A DNA stretch of 64,000 nt from an uncultured Hyphomicrobiales bacterium (GCA_903861645.1 CAIOVE010000025.1:1-64000), one strand, 5' to 3'. Positions 12,149-22,899 are shown, numbered from the stretch's first letter. Made by a program: numbers and translations. The notes: generated from the letters alone by a model not told the origin.

Positions 12149-12541
12149 TCAGACAAAACCAATGCGCAGGACCGCGTAGATGCACGCGAGGCCAACCGCA
12201 TAGCAGAAGAATTCGTTCAGCAGCAGCGTCCAGGTCTTCGAGTGCTCGCCATGCACGTAGTCCTCGATGATGACCTTCATGCCGAGCTTCATGTGATAGA
12301 CGCCGGCGCCGATGAACAGCAGCATCAGCAACGACGGCAACACCCCGCTCATGATGTCGCGCGCAGCCTTGTAGTCCTTGCCGACCACGCTTAGCACGAG
12401 CCAGACGAAGCCAAGGGTCAGCGGCACGAGCGCGACGGAGGTGACGCGCATCCACCAGATGTCGCGCGTGCCGGAACGGGCGGAGCCGAGATGACGAACG
12501 CGCGCGAGCGGCGTGCGGATCGAATTGGCGTTGTTCGACAT
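12149..12541 (-). CDS. sdhD: Succinate dehydrogenase hydrophobic anchor subunit
   Basis: SdhD is one of the two membrane anchors that bind haem b and ubiquinone. The protein has 130 residues with three hydrophobic segments at about 33-53, 65-85 and 108-128. [18 protein letters not shown] contains the conserved histidine and the following acidic and tyrosine residues of the haem and quinone region. The track ORF runs upstream into sdhC in another frame; the true ATG at 12539-12541 gives [15 protein letters not shown]. It lies 11 bases after sdhC. Confidence 0.93.
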   Translation of the reverse strand: MSNNANSIRTPLARVRHLGSARSGTRDIWWMRVTSVALVPLTLGFVWLVLSVVGKDYKAARDIMSGVLPSLLMLLFIGAGVYHMKLGMKVIIEDYVHGEHSKTWTLLLNEFFCYAVGLACIYAVLRIGFV

Positions 12542-12552
12542 GTCGTGACCCC

Positions 12553-12966
12553 TCAACGAACCATGTAGGCGACGATCCACACGAGGACCGTCAGAACGAG
12601 GCCGCCCGCCAGCGTCGCCTGCGCGAGATATTCGCGCTGCGGATGCTCCATGCCATGGCCGGCTTCCCAGACGAAATGGCGCAAGCCGCCCATCAGGTGG
12701 TGGAACAGCGACCAGGTGAAACCGAACATCACGAGACGACCGATGATCGACGACAGGAACCCGTTGGCGATGGCGAAGGCGTTGGCGTCCTTGGCGAGCG
12801 CGATCAGCCACCAGGCGAGCAGAAGCGTGCCGACATAAAGCGCGCCGCCCGTGATTCGGTGCATGATCGACATCATCATCGTCAGCATCGGACGATAAAT
12901 CTGCAGATGCGGCGAAAGGGGACGACGCGATTCGGGAGTGCCGGACACGGAGTTGGCTTCAGCCAT
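12553..12966 (-). CDS. sdhC: Succinate dehydrogenase cytochrome b556 subunit
   Basis: SdhC is the second membrane anchor and haem ligand donor. The protein has 137 residues when started at MAEANSVSGTPESRRPLSPHLQIYRP. That ATG has a GAGG ribosome site eight bases upstream, whereas the track start is a TTG. HRITGGALYVG and LFHHLMGGLRHFVWEAGHG are the family signatures, with the haem-ligand histidine in the latter. Three membrane segments are visible. It is the first gene of sdhCDAB and lies 96 bases downstream of tlpA on the same strand. Confidence 0.95.
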   Translation of the reverse strand: MAEANSVSGTPESRRPLSPHLQIYRPMLTMMMSIMHRITGGALYVGTLLLAWWLIALAKDANAFAIANGFLSSIIGRLVMFGFTWSLFHHLMGGLRHFVWEAGHGMEHPQREYLAQATLAGGLVLTVLVWIVAYMVR

Positions 12967-13062
12967 CGGGTAAACCTCGTTCATGGAACGCAGCGCTTCA
13001 CTAATCGAAGTGTTGCGGACGCGCAACGTGTCGCCATGCCGCCTTTCGGACCAACAGCGATA

Positions 13063-13722
13063 TCAACGCCCGAGCGCGGCCTCGATCAGCTTGACCGCGT
13101 CGTCGGAGGACCAGTCGGCGGGGCCCGGCATGACACCAAGCTCGCAGCCTTTCGCGTCGAGCAAGATCGTTGTCGGCAATCCCACGACCTTGCCGGCCTT
13201 TTTCAGAATCTGGAAAACGTCGGCTGTCGGATCGGCGTAGAAAGCGAGCGATTTCACGCCGATTTCGTTCAGGAACGCCTGCCGCCGCTCCAGCCGCGTG
13301 GTGTCGATGTCGACCGCCACGACCTCGAAGGCGGGGCCGCCGAGCCGCGCCTGCAGGCGATCAAGCGAGGGCATCTCCTCGCGGCAGGGCACGCACCATG
13401 TCGCCCAGAGGTTCAGCAGGATCGTCTTGCCGTGAAAACCCGCCAGCGAGGTCTTGGCGCCGTCCGGACCAAGAAACGCGGCCGCCGGAAGCGGTCGCGA
13501 CGAACGCGAAACGCCGAGCGCGGCGACCTCGCCATGGGCGAGCGGGGCGATTCGCTTGACGGTTTCGACCGCCGGCGCGCATTCCACGCCGCCGGTTTCC
13601 TTGCCGCCCATGCCGAACCCGTATAGGACCGCGACGCCCGCCAGCACGATCGCCGCGAGAGCGAGGCCGCTCCGTCGCGCGACGGAGGAGCGGGCGGGCT
13701 TCGGATTTTCAGCGTCTGTCAT
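13063..13722 (-). CDS. tlpA: TlpA-like thiol:disulfide oxidoreductase
   Basis: This is a periplasm-facing, membrane-anchored thioredoxin of the TlpA/ResA type, used for cytochrome oxidase or cytochrome c maturation. The 219-residue protein starts [13 protein letters not shown], has one membrane anchor at about residues 18-38 and a thioredoxin fold with [13 protein letters not shown] (CXXC, about residue 110). GLPTTILLD is the cis-proline loop. It is divergent from argH with only 27 bases between the start codons, so both promoters must overlap. It is also upstream of sdhCDAB on the same strand. The specific substrate cannot be read from the sequence. Confidence 0.9.
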   Translation of the reverse strand: MTDAENPKPARSSVARRSGLALAAIVLAGVAVLYGFGMGGKETGGVECAPAVETVKRIAPLAHGEVAALGVSRSSRPLPAAAFLGPDGAKTSLAGFHGKTILLNLWATWCVPCREEMPSLDRLQARLGGPAFEVVAVDIDTTRLERRQAFLNEIGVKSLAFYADPTADVFQILKKAGKVVGLPTTILLDAKGCELGVMPGPADWSSDDAVKLIEAALGR

Positions 13723-13749
13723 GACGGACCAGCACCTCGGGGGCGACCC

Positions 13750-15156
13750 ATGAGCAACAAGATGTGGGGCGGCCGTTTCGCGACGGGCCCCGATGCGATC
13801 ATGGATGAAATCAACGCATCCATCGGTTTCGACTACCGCCTCGCCGCCCAGGACATCCGGGGCTCGAAGGCCCATGTCGCCATGCTGGCCGACACCGGCA
13901 TCGTTTCCCGGGAAACGGCTTCCGCGATAGACGCGGGTCTAGACCAGGTCAGCGGCGAAATCGAGAGCGGCGCCTTCACGTTCTCGCGCGCGCTCGAGGA
14001 CATTCATATGAATGTCGAGTCGCGGCTGGCCGAGATCATCGGGCCGGAAGCCGGGCGTCTGCACACCGCGAGGTCGCGCAACGATCAGGTGGCGCTCGAT
14101 TTCCGCCTCTGGGTGCGCGACACGATCGACCACCTCGACGGACAGATGCGCGACCTCCAGTCGGTTCTCGTCGACAAGGCGACGCTTCACGCCGGCGACG
14201 TCATGCCCGGCTTCACCCACCTTCAATCGGCCCAGCCGGTGACCTTCGGCCATCATCTGCTCGCCTACGTGGAAATGCTGGGCCGCGACCGCGGACGGCT
14301 CGCCGACGCGCGCAAGCGCCTCAACGAATGCCCGATTGGCTCCGCCGCCCTCGCCGGAACCTCCTTCCCCATCGACCGCGAGCAGACGGCGCGGGCGCTT
14401 GGGTTTGATCGCCCGACAGCCAACTCGCTCGATAGCGTGTCGGACCGGGATTTCGTGCTCGAAACCCTCTCCGCCGCGGCCATCTGCGCCACGCATCTGT
14501 CGCGCTTCGGCGAGGAAATCGTCCTCTGGGCCACGCCGCAGTTCGGTTTCGTGCATCTGTCGGACGGTTTCACCACCGGTTCGTCGATCATGCCGCAGAA
14601 GCGAAATCCCGACGCGGCCGAACTGGTGCGCGGCAAGGCCGGGCGCGTCATCGGCGCCCTCACCGGCCTGCTGATCGTGATGAAGGGCCTGCCTCTCGCC
14701 TATTCAAAGGACATGCAGGAAGACAAGGAAGGCGCCTTCGACGCGCTGCACACCCTGTCGCTCTGTCTGGCGGCGATCACCGGCATGGTGCGCGACTTCC
14801 AGCCCGATCTTAAACGCATGAAGGCCGCGGCCGGCGCGGGTTACGCGACCGCGACCGATCTCGCCGACTGGCTGGTGCGGGCGCTGGGCCTGCCCTTCCG
14901 CCGCGCCCATCACGTCACCGGCGCGCTGGTCAAGCTCGCCGCCGATCGCAAGATTGGTCTGGAGAAACTGACCCTCGAGGAGATGCGGGCCGTGGAGCCG
15001 GGCATCACCGAGGCGGTGTTTGGCGTGCTGGGGGTGGAAAAATCCGTCAAAAGCCGGAAGTCCTACGGCGGCACGGCGCCTGCCAACGTCCGCGCCCAGG
15101 CGCGGCGCTGGCGCGCCCGTCTCGACAAGGAACGCGCGATGGCGGGTTCCCGTTGA
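13750..15156 (+). CDS. argH: Argininosuccinate lyase
   Basis: ArgH cleaves argininosuccinate to arginine and fumarate, the last step of arginine synthesis. The protein has 468 residues and starts [15 protein letters not shown], as family members do. [20 protein letters not shown] is the substrate-binding segment, and [12 protein letters not shown] is the fumarase/lyase superfamily signature loop with the catalytic serine. It is divergent from tlpA and is followed by lptM and lysA on the same strand. Confidence 0.97.
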   Translation: MSNKMWGGRFATGPDAIMDEINASIGFDYRLAAQDIRGSKAHVAMLADTGIVSRETASAIDAGLDQVSGEIESGAFTFSRALEDIHMNVESRLAEIIGPEAGRLHTARSRNDQVALDFRLWVRDTIDHLDGQMRDLQSVLVDKATLHAGDVMPGFTHLQSAQPVTFGHHLLAYVEMLGRDRGRLADARKRLNECPIGSAALAGTSFPIDREQTARALGFDRPTANSLDSVSDRDFVLETLSAAAICATHLSRFGEEIVLWATPQFGFVHLSDGFTTGSSIMPQKRNPDAAELVRGKAGRVIGALTGLLIVMKGLPLAYSKDMQEDKEGAFDALHTLSLCLAAITGMVRDFQPDLKRMKAAAGAGYATATDLADWLVRALGLPFRRAHHVTGALVKLAADRKIGLEKLTLEEMRAVEPGITEAVFGVLGVEKSVKSRKSYGGTAPANVRAQARRWRARLDKERAMAGSR

Positions 15157-15204
15157 GCGGCCATCGGCTATAGTGCCTCTTCCGGGATAAAACGCGCGCG
15201 GCCC

Positions 15205-15426
15205 ATGACAACATATTCGCGACTCGCCATCATAATATTTGGACTCGCGACACTCGCGCTGGCGGGTTGCGGTCGCCGCGGGCCCTTGGAGCCAGCGACC
15301 GGCGCCGATCCGGCGAGCAAACCGGTGACCCGGACGACCAGGGGGCCGGATGGCACGACCTCGTCGACCTTGCTGCGGGGCGTCACGGCGCCCAAGCAAC
15401 CGTTTTTCCTTGATCCGCTGCTTTAA
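15205..15426 (+). CDS. lptM: LptM-type small lipoprotein (YifL family)
   Basis: This 73-residue protein has a lipoprotein signal peptide ending LALAGC, with the lipidated cysteine at about residue 22, directly followed by GRRGPLE. The GCGxxGPL motif is the hallmark of the LptM/YifL family. In enterobacteria this lipoprotein assists LptD assembly. Position is also telling, as the family is commonly encoded just before lysA. The rest of the protein is a low-complexity linker ending KQPFFLDPLL. The assignment rests on signal, motif and neighbour, and the function in this lineage is inferred. Confidence 0.85.
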   Translation: MTTYSRLAIIIFGLATLALAGCGRRGPLEPATGADPASKPVTRTTRGPDGTTSSTLLRGVTAPKQPFFLDPLL

Positions 15427-15441
15427 GGCGCCGGCCCGCTC

Positions 15442-16713
15442 ATGAACCATTTCGAATACAGGAACGGCGTGCTGCACGCCGAGGGCGTGGACCTCCGGCG
15501 CATCGCCGCGGAGGTGGGCACGCCGTTCTATTGTTATTCGACGGCGACCCTGACCCGGCATTTTCAGGTGTTTTCGCGGGCTTTCGCCGACGTGCGCGCG
15601 CTGGTCTGCTTCGCCATGAAGGCCAATTCCAATCAGGCCGTTCTCAAGACCCTCGCGGGGCTGGGCGCCGGCATGGACGTCGTGTCGGAAGGCGAATTGC
15701 GCCGCGCCCGCGCCGCCGGCGTACCGGGCTCGCGCATCACCTTCTCGGGCGTTGGCAAGACCGCCGCCGAGATCGCCCACGCGCTCGACGAGGACATTCT
15801 CTGTTTCAACGTCGAATCAGAGCCGGAATTACGGGCGATTTCCGAGATCGCCCGCCAGAAGGGCGCGACCGCCCGCATCGCGCTTCGGGTCAATCCGGAC
15901 GTTGACGCGCGCACGCACCACAAGATTTCAACCGGCAAATCCGAGAACAAGTTCGGCATCCCGATTTCCCGCGCGCGCGCCGTTTACGCGGAGGCCGCCG
16001 CCCTGCCGGGCCTCGTCGTCACGGGCGTGGACATGCACATCGGCTCACAGATCACCGATCTCGCGCCGTTCGATCAGGCCTTCGCGCTACTGGCTGATTT
16101 CGTCGGCCAACTAAGAGCGGATGGTCACGCGATCGATCACGTCGATCTCGGCGGCGGCCTCGGCATCCCCTATCGCGAGGGCGAGGATCCCGACTCTTAT
16201 CATCCTGAAAAATATGCGAAAATCGTCAAGGCCCATGCGCGCGCGCTGGATTGCGCGCTGGTCTTCGAGCCCGGACGGCTGATTGTCGGCAACGCCGGCG
16301 TGCTGGTCGCCAGCGTCATTTATATCAAGGAAGGGGAGGCCAAGTCCTTCGTGATCGTCGACGCGGCGATGAACGACCTCATCCGACCGACCCTTTACGA
16401 CGCGCACCACGACATCAAGCCCGTCGTCGCGCCGCCGGCGGCGCACCGCGCGATCATCGCCGATGTCGTCGGCCCGGTTTGCGAAACAGGCGATTACCTC
16501 GCGCAGGGCCGCGAGATGGCGGAACCCGCGGCCGGCGACCTCCTCGCCGTCATGTCGGCGGGCGCCTATGGGGCGACCCAGTCGGGCACCTACAATTCGC
16601 GTCTGCTCGTGCCCGAGGTCCTGGTCGACGGCGACAAATGGGCGGTGGTGCGGCCACGTCCGAGCTACGACGATCTGATCGGCCTCGACAGCCTGCCCGA
16701 CTGGCTGACCTGA
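15442..16713 (+). CDS. lysA: Diaminopimelate decarboxylase
   Basis: LysA makes L-lysine from meso-diaminopimelate using pyridoxal phosphate. The protein has 423 residues with the alanine-racemase-like barrel. CFAMKANSNQAVL holds the PLP lysine, VDMHIGSQITDL and LGGGLGIPYREGE bind the phosphate, and EPGRLIVGNAG and CETGDYLAQGR are substrate and dimer-interface motifs. It lies 15 bases after lptM, so the two are likely cotranscribed, probably with argH. Confidence 0.96.
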   Translation: MNHFEYRNGVLHAEGVDLRRIAAEVGTPFYCYSTATLTRHFQVFSRAFADVRALVCFAMKANSNQAVLKTLAGLGAGMDVVSEGELRRARAAGVPGSRITFSGVGKTAAEIAHALDEDILCFNVESEPELRAISEIARQKGATARIALRVNPDVDARTHHKISTGKSENKFGIPISRARAVYAEAAALPGLVVTGVDMHIGSQITDLAPFDQAFALLADFVGQLRADGHAIDHVDLGGGLGIPYREGEDPDSYHPEKYAKIVKAHARALDCALVFEPGRLIVGNAGVLVASVIYIKEGEAKSFVIVDAAMNDLIRPTLYDAHHDIKPVVAPPAAHRAIIADVVGPVCETGDYLAQGREMAEPAAGDLLAVMSAGAYGATQSGTYNSRLLVPEVLVDGDKWAVVRPRPSYDDLIGLDSLPDWLT

Positions 16714-16746
16714 ATCCACCCCCATAAACCATCACGAAATCTCGAC

Positions 16747-16765
16747 TGGCGCGTCTTTTGCGCCA
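16747..16765. other. Small hairpin between lysA and the DUF4175 gene
   Basis: TGGCGC and GCGCCA form a 6-base stem around GTCTTTT in the 85-base gap. There is no T run after the stem. It could be a weak terminator for lysA or part of the leader of the next gene; the sequence alone does not decide. Confidence 0.3.
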
Positions 16766-16798
16766 TGATAGGCTGTTGTTTGGCCAGAGGAGATCCGA

Positions 16799-19459
16799 TT
16801 GACGGAGCAGCCGGCGGGACCGTCGAACGCGGCGCTTGAACGCCTGAACCGGCTCGCCGCGCGGGCGGGACTGACGATTGGCTGGGAGCGCGTCTGGCCG
16901 TCGCTCGCCTGGGCGCTGGTCGTCATCGCGCTTTTCATTTCGGTTTCGTTTCTCGGTCTGTGGCTGGAGGCGCCTCGTTGGGGCCGTATCCTCGGCGTCG
17001 TCGTTTTCAGCGGCGCGCTGGCCGCGGCGCTGGCGCGGTTGGCGTTTCTGCGCGCGCCCCCTCGCGGCGAGCGTCTTGGCCGCCTCGACCGGGATTCCGG
17101 CCTTGCCCATCGGCCGGCGACGACGCTCGACGACCAACTCGCGAACGGCGGCGACGATCCGACGACGCGGGCGCTCTGGGCAATGCATCGCCAACGCGCC
17201 GAAAAAGCCTCCGCCAGCCTGAAACTGGCGCCGCCCTCGCCCCGCATGGTGGAGCGGGACAGGTTCGCCGTTCGGGCCGCCGCTGTGCTCGCGGTCGTCG
17301 CGACCGGCTTTATCGCCGGGCCGGAAAAATACGCCCGCGTCATCGCCGCCTTCGACTGGCGCACCCCCGGCGCGCTCTCGCAGGGATATCGGCTGGATGC
17401 GTGGATCGACCCGCCCGCCTACACGGGCCGCCCACCCATCGTCCTCAACCTGCGCGACGATCAGCCAGGCGCGGGCAAGACGGGGACGCGGGCCTTGTCC
17501 GCGCCGGTCGGCTCGACAGTCATCGTGCGCTCGTCCGAAGGCGCCAATGTCGCGGTCGAGGCCGATGGCGGCCTGAAAACGCTGGCGCCGGACGACGAGA
17601 CGCCCGGAGCCGGAAAGCCAAGGCCTTCGGCCAAAACGACCGACACGGAATTTCGCTTCGCCCTGCGCGGCGATGGCAAGCTGGTCCTCAAGCGATTCGG
17701 ATCGATCGTCGCGACTTACGCCTTGTCGTCCATCCCCGACGCGCCGCCCGTGATCACGGCGAAAGGTCCGCCCAAGGCCAACGCAAGGGGCTCCCTGACC
17801 CTCGGCTACAAGATCGAGGACGATTACGGCGTGGTCGGCGCGGAAGCGCTGTTTTCCCGGCCCTCCATCGCCGGGCGACCCGTAACCGGTCGCTCGCTGG
17901 TCGAGGCGCCCAAGATGCCGCTCGCCCTGCCCTCGGGACCGGGCGGTCTCGGCGAGGGCGAGACCACGGCGGATCTTTCCGAACACGCCTGGGCCGGCGC
18001 GCGGGTTCTGATGACCCTTTCGGCCCGCGACGAAGGCGGCAACGAAGGCCGAAGCGCGGCGATGGAGATCACGCTGCCGCAACGGCCCTTCACCAAGCAG
18101 CTCGCCCGCGCGCTGGTGGAGCAACGACGCAATCTGATTCTCGCGCCCGATGATCACTCCCGCGTCGGGATCGCGATGGACGCCTTGATGATCGCGCCGG
18201 AGACGTTCCGCACCTCCGACGCCATTTATCTCGGTCTGCGCGCCATCGCGACGCGCCTAGCCTCGGCGCGCAACGACGCCGACCTGATCGGCGTCGCGGA
18301 CTTCATGTGGGAAATGGCGCTGCGCATCGAGGACGGCAATCTGTCGGACGCCGAACGCGACCTGCGCGCCGCCGAACAGCAGTTGCGCGACGCCATGCAA
18401 AACGGCGCGACGCCCGAGGAAATCAAGCGGCTGATGGATCAGCTGCGCGCGGCGATGGACAAGTATCTCAACGAAATGGCCCGCCAGCAGCGGAACGACC
18501 AGGACGCCCAACAGGACCGGCAACCCAACGACAACGCGCGCGCCGTGACGCCGCAAGACCTGCAAGCCATGGTCGATCGCATGCAGGAAATGATGAAAAA
18601 CGGCGACGTCGCCGGCGCGCAACAGTTGCTCGATCAATTGCGCGACATGATGGAAAACCTTCAGACGGCGCGCCGACCGGGTCGCCCCGATCCGATGTCG
18701 CGGGAAATGAACCGCGCGCTCGACGAACTCGATCAACTGTCGCGCGAGGAGCAGGAGCTGCGCGATCAGACGTTTCGCGGCGACAAACAGAAGCGCCAAC
18801 GGGAACGCGCGCAACGCGATCCACGCCAACGCGGGCAGAACCAGCAGGGTCAACAGGGAAAGCAGCAGGGACCATCGCCGGGTGATCAGGCGGAGTCCGG
18901 CGACGAGGGCGACGACGACCAGATGGCCGACAATGGCGAGGGCGGCGACCAGCAATCCCTGAAGGAGCGTCAGGAAGCGCTGCGCCAGCGCCTCGAAAAC
19001 CTGAAGCAGCGCATGCGCCAGTTCGGCATGGACGGCAAGGAAGGCCTTGACGACGCCGAGAAGGAAATGCGCGAGGCCGAGGGCCAGTTGGGACAGGGCG
19101 AGCAAGGCCGCGGCAAGGCCGTCGACGCGGAAGGTCGCGCCATCGAGGCGCTGCGAAAGAGCGGCCAGCAACTCGCCCAGCAGATGCAGCAACAGGGTCG
19201 CCAGACGGGCCAGCAGGACGGCCCCGGACAACCCTCCGATGGACAACCCCGGCCCGGCAACGAGCGCGCCAACGCCGATCCCCTCGGCCGCGACTCCCAT
19301 GACCGCCGCGATCTCAACACCCAGCGTTACGATCCGCTGGGCACGCCCCTGGCGCAACGCGCCCAGCGGGTGCTGGAGGAGTTGCGAAAGCGCCTTGGCG
19401 ATCCCACCCGGCCACGCGAGGAGCTTGATTATCTCGAGCGCCTGCTCAAGCGATATTGA
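16799..19459 (+). CDS. TIGR02302/DUF4175 family membrane protein
   Basis: This is an 886-residue protein of a family found almost only in alphaproteobacteria, with no established function. Two hydrophobic segments lie at about residues 33-80 and a third at about 155-172. A large periplasmic-type region follows with DEGGNEGRSAAMEITLPQRPF. The C-terminal third is rich in Gln, Asp, Arg and Met (for example QQGQQGKQQG), strongly charged and likely coiled-coil. The start is TTG at 16799, supported by an AGGAGA ribosome site seven bases upstream. It follows lysA and precedes the twin-TM gene. A role in envelope or surface organisation is only a guess. Confidence 0.9.
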   Translation: MTEQPAGPSNAALERLNRLAARAGLTIGWERVWPSLAWALVVIALFISVSFLGLWLEAPRWGRILGVVVFSGALAAALARLAFLRAPPRGERLGRLDRDSGLAHRPATTLDDQLANGGDDPTTRALWAMHRQRAEKASASLKLAPPSPRMVERDRFAVRAAAVLAVVATGFIAGPEKYARVIAAFDWRTPGALSQGYRLDAWIDPPAYTGRPPIVLNLRDDQPGAGKTGTRALSAPVGSTVIVRSSEGANVAVEADGGLKTLAPDDETPGAGKPRPSAKTTDTEFRFALRGDGKLVLKRFGSIVATYALSSIPDAPPVITAKGPPKANARGSLTLGYKIEDDYGVVGAEALFSRPSIAGRPVTGRSLVEAPKMPLALPSGPGGLGEGETTADLSEHAWAGARVLMTLSARDEGGNEGRSAAMEITLPQRPFTKQLARALVEQRRNLILAPDDHSRVGIAMDALMIAPETFRTSDAIYLGLRAIATRLASARNDADLIGVADFMWEMALRIEDGNLSDAERDLRAAEQQLRDAMQNGATPEEIKRLMDQLRAAMDKYLNEMARQQRNDQDAQQDRQPNDNARAVTPQDLQAMVDRMQEMMKNGDVAGAQQLLDQLRDMMENLQTARRPGRPDPMSREMNRALDELDQLSREEQELRDQTFRGDKQKRQRERAQRDPRQRGQNQQGQQGKQQGPSPGDQAESGDEGDDDQMADNGEGGDQQSLKERQEALRQRLENLKQRMRQFGMDGKEGLDDAEKEMREAEGQLGQGEQGRGKAVDAEGRAIEALRKSGQQLAQQMQQQGRQTGQQDGPGQPSDGQPRPGNERANADPLGRDSHDRRDLNTQRYDPLGTPLAQRAQRVLEELRKRLGDPTRPREELDYLERLLKRY

Positions 19460-19542
19460 ACGCGGCCACGGCTTGCGAGGTCGGGACGCGCGGTCTAGTG
19501 AATCGCCGCCGACGATCCGTCCTCGCCCGAGAGCATCGCCAC

Positions 19543-19731
19543 ATGCCCGTTTCCGCCAATCTGCTCGTGTCCATCGCCGTTGGCGCGGTGTTCATCGTCC
19601 TGCTGCTCGGGCTGGCGAACATGTTGCGCGGCGGCGACCCCAACCTGTCGCAAAAGCTCATGCGCTGGCGCGTCGGACTGCAATTCGTCGCGGTCCTTGT
19701 CGTGATCGGCGTTCTCTGGTTCCGGGGTTAG
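19543..19731 (+). CDS. Twin transmembrane protein
   Basis: This 62-residue protein consists of two membrane helices, ANLLVSIAVGAVFIVLLLGLA and LQFVAVLVVIGVLWF, joined by a short basic loop with RGGDPNLSQKLMRWRVG. This HIG1-like pattern is seen in small alphaproteobacterial proteins placed before the PduO-type adenosyltransferase gene, as here. I use the ATG at 19543; the longer track ORF begins inside the 3' end of the DUF4175 gene. The next gene begins five bases after its stop codon, so they form one unit. Function is unknown. Confidence 0.82.
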   Translation: MPVSANLLVSIAVGAVFIVLLLGLANMLRGGDPNLSQKLMRWRVGLQFVAVLVVIGVLWFRG

Positions 19732-19736
19732 GATCG

Positions 19737-20318
19737 ATGGTCGCGCTGAATCGAATCTACACGCGAGGCGGAGACGCCGGCGAAACGTCGCTCGGCGATG
19801 GCCAGCGCCGTCCCAAATACGATCTGCGCGTCGAGGCCTTCGGCACGGTGGACGAAGCCAATTGCGCGATTGGCCTCGCCCGGCTTTCAACAGCTAGGGA
19901 AAATCCGGAGCTCGACGCGATCCTCGCCCGCGTCCAGAACGACATGTTCGATCTCGGGGCTGACCTCTGCACGCCCGACACGGGCAAGGAACTCGGATAC
20001 GAGCCGCTGCGTATCATTCAATCGCAGGTCGACCGGCTCGAACGGGAAATCGACGCCCTGAACGCCCGTCTCGCGCCGCTCAAGTCGTTCGTGCTGCCGG
20101 GCGGATCGCCCGCGGCCGCGGCGCTGCATCTCGCCCGCACCGTCACCCGCCGCGCCGAGCGCCTGATGGTCGACCTCGCCCGCCAGCCCGGCGAAAAGGT
20201 TGGCGAGGCGGCCATCCGCTACATCAACCGCTTGTCCGACCTGCTGTTCGTGGCGTCGCGAACCGCCAACGACAATGGCGCGGGCGACGTGCTCTGGACG
20301 CCGGGACAAAACCGTTGA
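19737..20318 (+). CDS. pduO: Cob(I)alamin adenosyltransferase, PduO type
   Basis: The enzyme transfers the adenosyl group of ATP to cob(I)alamin to form coenzyme B12. The 193-residue protein shows the PduO signatures: YTRGGDAGETSLGDGQR binds ATP near the N-terminus, FGTVDEANCAIG follows, and FVLPGGSPAAAALHLARTVTRRAER lies in the C-terminal helix bundle. The ATG at 19737 has TTAGGA just upstream; the longer track ORF starts inside the DUF4175 gene. It is cotranscribed with the twin-TM gene. B12-dependent enzymes are not encoded in this window. Confidence 0.93.
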   Translation: MVALNRIYTRGGDAGETSLGDGQRRPKYDLRVEAFGTVDEANCAIGLARLSTARENPELDAILARVQNDMFDLGADLCTPDTGKELGYEPLRIIQSQVDRLEREIDALNARLAPLKSFVLPGGSPAAAALHLARTVTRRAERLMVDLARQPGEKVGEAAIRYINRLSDLLFVASRTANDNGAGDVLWTPGQNR

Positions 20319-20368
20319 GGCGCGCGCTGGCGTGGCCATGCGCGCTTCGTCCGCGGCGCTGAACGTCC

Positions 20369-21058
20369 ATGTTTCTGCCCCTCCACGATGGCGCGCCGCT
20401 GCGGTTCATTCGCCGGCCGCTCGTCAATGACGCGCTGATCGCGCTGAACGTCGTGATCTTCCTCGCCATGATCGCGGGTCTGTTCGGCGACATGGAGCGC
20501 CTCGATCTCGCGCTCGGCGTGATTCCGGCCGTGTTGCTCGACCATTCCACGCTGGCCAAGGGCATCGCGCTCGTGCCGGCGCCGCTGACCCTGCTGACGA
20601 GCGTCTTCGTCCACGCCGGTTACGCGCATCTGATCGGCAACATGCTGTTCCTCTGGGTGTTCGGCGACAATGTCGAGGACGCCATGGGCTCGGGTCGTTA
20701 CCTGATGTTTTATCTCGCCTGCGGCCTGGCCGGCGGTCTTGTCTACGTGGCGACCGGACCCTTGTCCGAATCGCCATTGATTGGCGCGTCGGGGGCGATA
20801 TCCGGCGTTGTCGCCGCCTATATGCTGCTTTATCCGCGCATGCGGGTGTTCGGCCTGCTGTTCAATATCCTGCCCTTGCGACTGCCGGCGGCGTGGTGTC
20901 TTGGCGCGTGGATCGGCCTGCAATTGCTGTCGGCGCTTGGCGCGGAACACTCCGAAATCGGCTTCTGGGCCCACGTCGGCGGCATCGCCTGCGGCGCGCT
21001 GCTCACCCCATTGCTGCATCGGCCCGGCGCGCCGCTCTTCAGCTCGCGGATCGCGTGA
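20369..21058 (+). CDS. Rhomboid family intramembrane serine protease
   Basis: This 229-residue polytopic membrane protein carries the rhomboid catalytic pair: serine in GASGAISG (about residue 140) and histidine in AHVGGIACG (about residue 195). HAGYAHLIGNMLFLWVFGDNVED is the conserved second-helix region. About six membrane helices can be drawn. Rhomboids cleave membrane-spanning substrates; none can be named here. It sits 50 bases after pduO and 80 bases before etfB, an order common in Rhizobiales. Confidence 0.9.
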   Translation: MFLPLHDGAPLRFIRRPLVNDALIALNVVIFLAMIAGLFGDMERLDLALGVIPAVLLDHSTLAKGIALVPAPLTLLTSVFVHAGYAHLIGNMLFLWVFGDNVEDAMGSGRYLMFYLACGLAGGLVYVATGPLSESPLIGASGAISGVVAAYMLLYPRMRVFGLLFNILPLRLPAAWCLGAWIGLQLLSALGAEHSEIGFWAHVGGIACGALLTPLLHRPGAPLFSSRIA

Positions 21059-21138
21059 CCGCCCTTCGTCGCGTTGACTCGCCGTTTGGGCGCAATTACC
21101 AAAATGCGGCCTGACACAGCCGGATGGAGCCGTTGGCA

Positions 21139-21887
<749 letters not shown>

Positions 21888-21888
<1 letters not shown>

Positions 21889-22835
21889 TGAAGACCCTTC
21901 TTCTGGCCGATGTCGCGAAGGGCCAACTGGGCGACGCCGTCGCCAAGGCGCTGACCGCCGCCCGCGCGCTCGGCGCGCCCGTGGATATTCTGGTCGCCGG
22001 CCATGACATCGCCGCCGCCGCCGAGGCCGCCGCCCGTCTCGAGGGCGTCGCGCGCGTGCTCGTGGCCGACGCGCCCGCCTACGCCCACCAGCTCGCCGAA
22101 CCGGTCGCCAACCTCATCGTTGGTCTTGCGCCCGGCTACGCCGCGATCGTGTCCAGCGCCACCTCGGCGGCCAAGAACATCATGCCCCGCGTCGCCGCGC
22201 TGCTCGACGTCATGCAGATTTCGGAAATCATCAAGGTGGTCGCGCCCGACACGTTCGAGCGCCCGATCTACGCCGGCAACGCCATCCAGACCGTCCAGTC
22301 GAGCGACGCCACCAAGGTCATCACCGTGCGCGTCACCGCCTTCGCGGCGGCGGGCGAGGGCGGCCCGGCGCCGATCGAGGCCATTCCGGCCGCCGCGGAC
22401 CCCGGCCTTTCGACCTTCAAGGAGGAAGTGATCTCCAAGAGCGACAGGCCTGAATTGACCGCCGCGCGGATCATCATTTCCGGCGGCCGGGCGCTCCAGA
22501 ACGCCGAGAACTTCAAGACCTACATTGAACCGGTCGCCGACAAGCTCGGGGCCGCCATGGGCGCCTCGCGCGCCGCGGTCGACGCGGGCTACGCCCCCAA
22601 CGACTGGCAGGTTGGCCAGACCGGCAAGGTCGTCGCGCCCGAACTTTACATCGCCGTCGGCATTTCCGGCGCCATCCAGCATCTCGCCGGCATGAAGGAT
22701 TCGAAGGTCATCGTCGCCATCAACAAGGACGAGGAGGCGCCGATCTTCCAGGTGGCCGACTATGGCCTTGTCGCCGACCTCTTCAAGGCGCTGCCGGAGC
22801 TCGACGCCGAACTCGCCAAGCTACGCGGCGGCTAA
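21888..22835 (+). CDS. etfA: Electron transfer flavoprotein alpha subunit
   Basis: EtfA binds the redox-active FAD of the ETF heterodimer. The protein has 315 residues. The C-terminal FAD domain is clear: [20 protein letters not shown], then [20 protein letters not shown] and [15 protein letters not shown]. The ATG at 21888 overlaps the etfB stop; the track start one codon earlier is a GTG. It is followed after 64 bases by 3-hydroxybutyryl-CoA dehydrogenase, consistent with a fatty-acid or polyhydroxybutyrate-linked electron route. Confidence 0.96.
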
Positions 22836-22899
22836 AACTCTGGACGTCGACGCCGCATGACGTATGATCGCCGCGATTAATCAGCGGGATGATGGACGA

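Noticed and set aside
16960-18153. Arg-rich alternate-frame ORFs inside the DUF4175 gene
   Set aside because: The composition (long runs of Arg, Ala, Pro and Gly) is typical of out-of-frame translation of GC-rich genes, and nothing matches a known family.
19460-19542. Possible cobalamin riboswitch before the pduO unit
   Set aside because: The gap is 83 bases, too short for the full motif, and no B12-box was seen.
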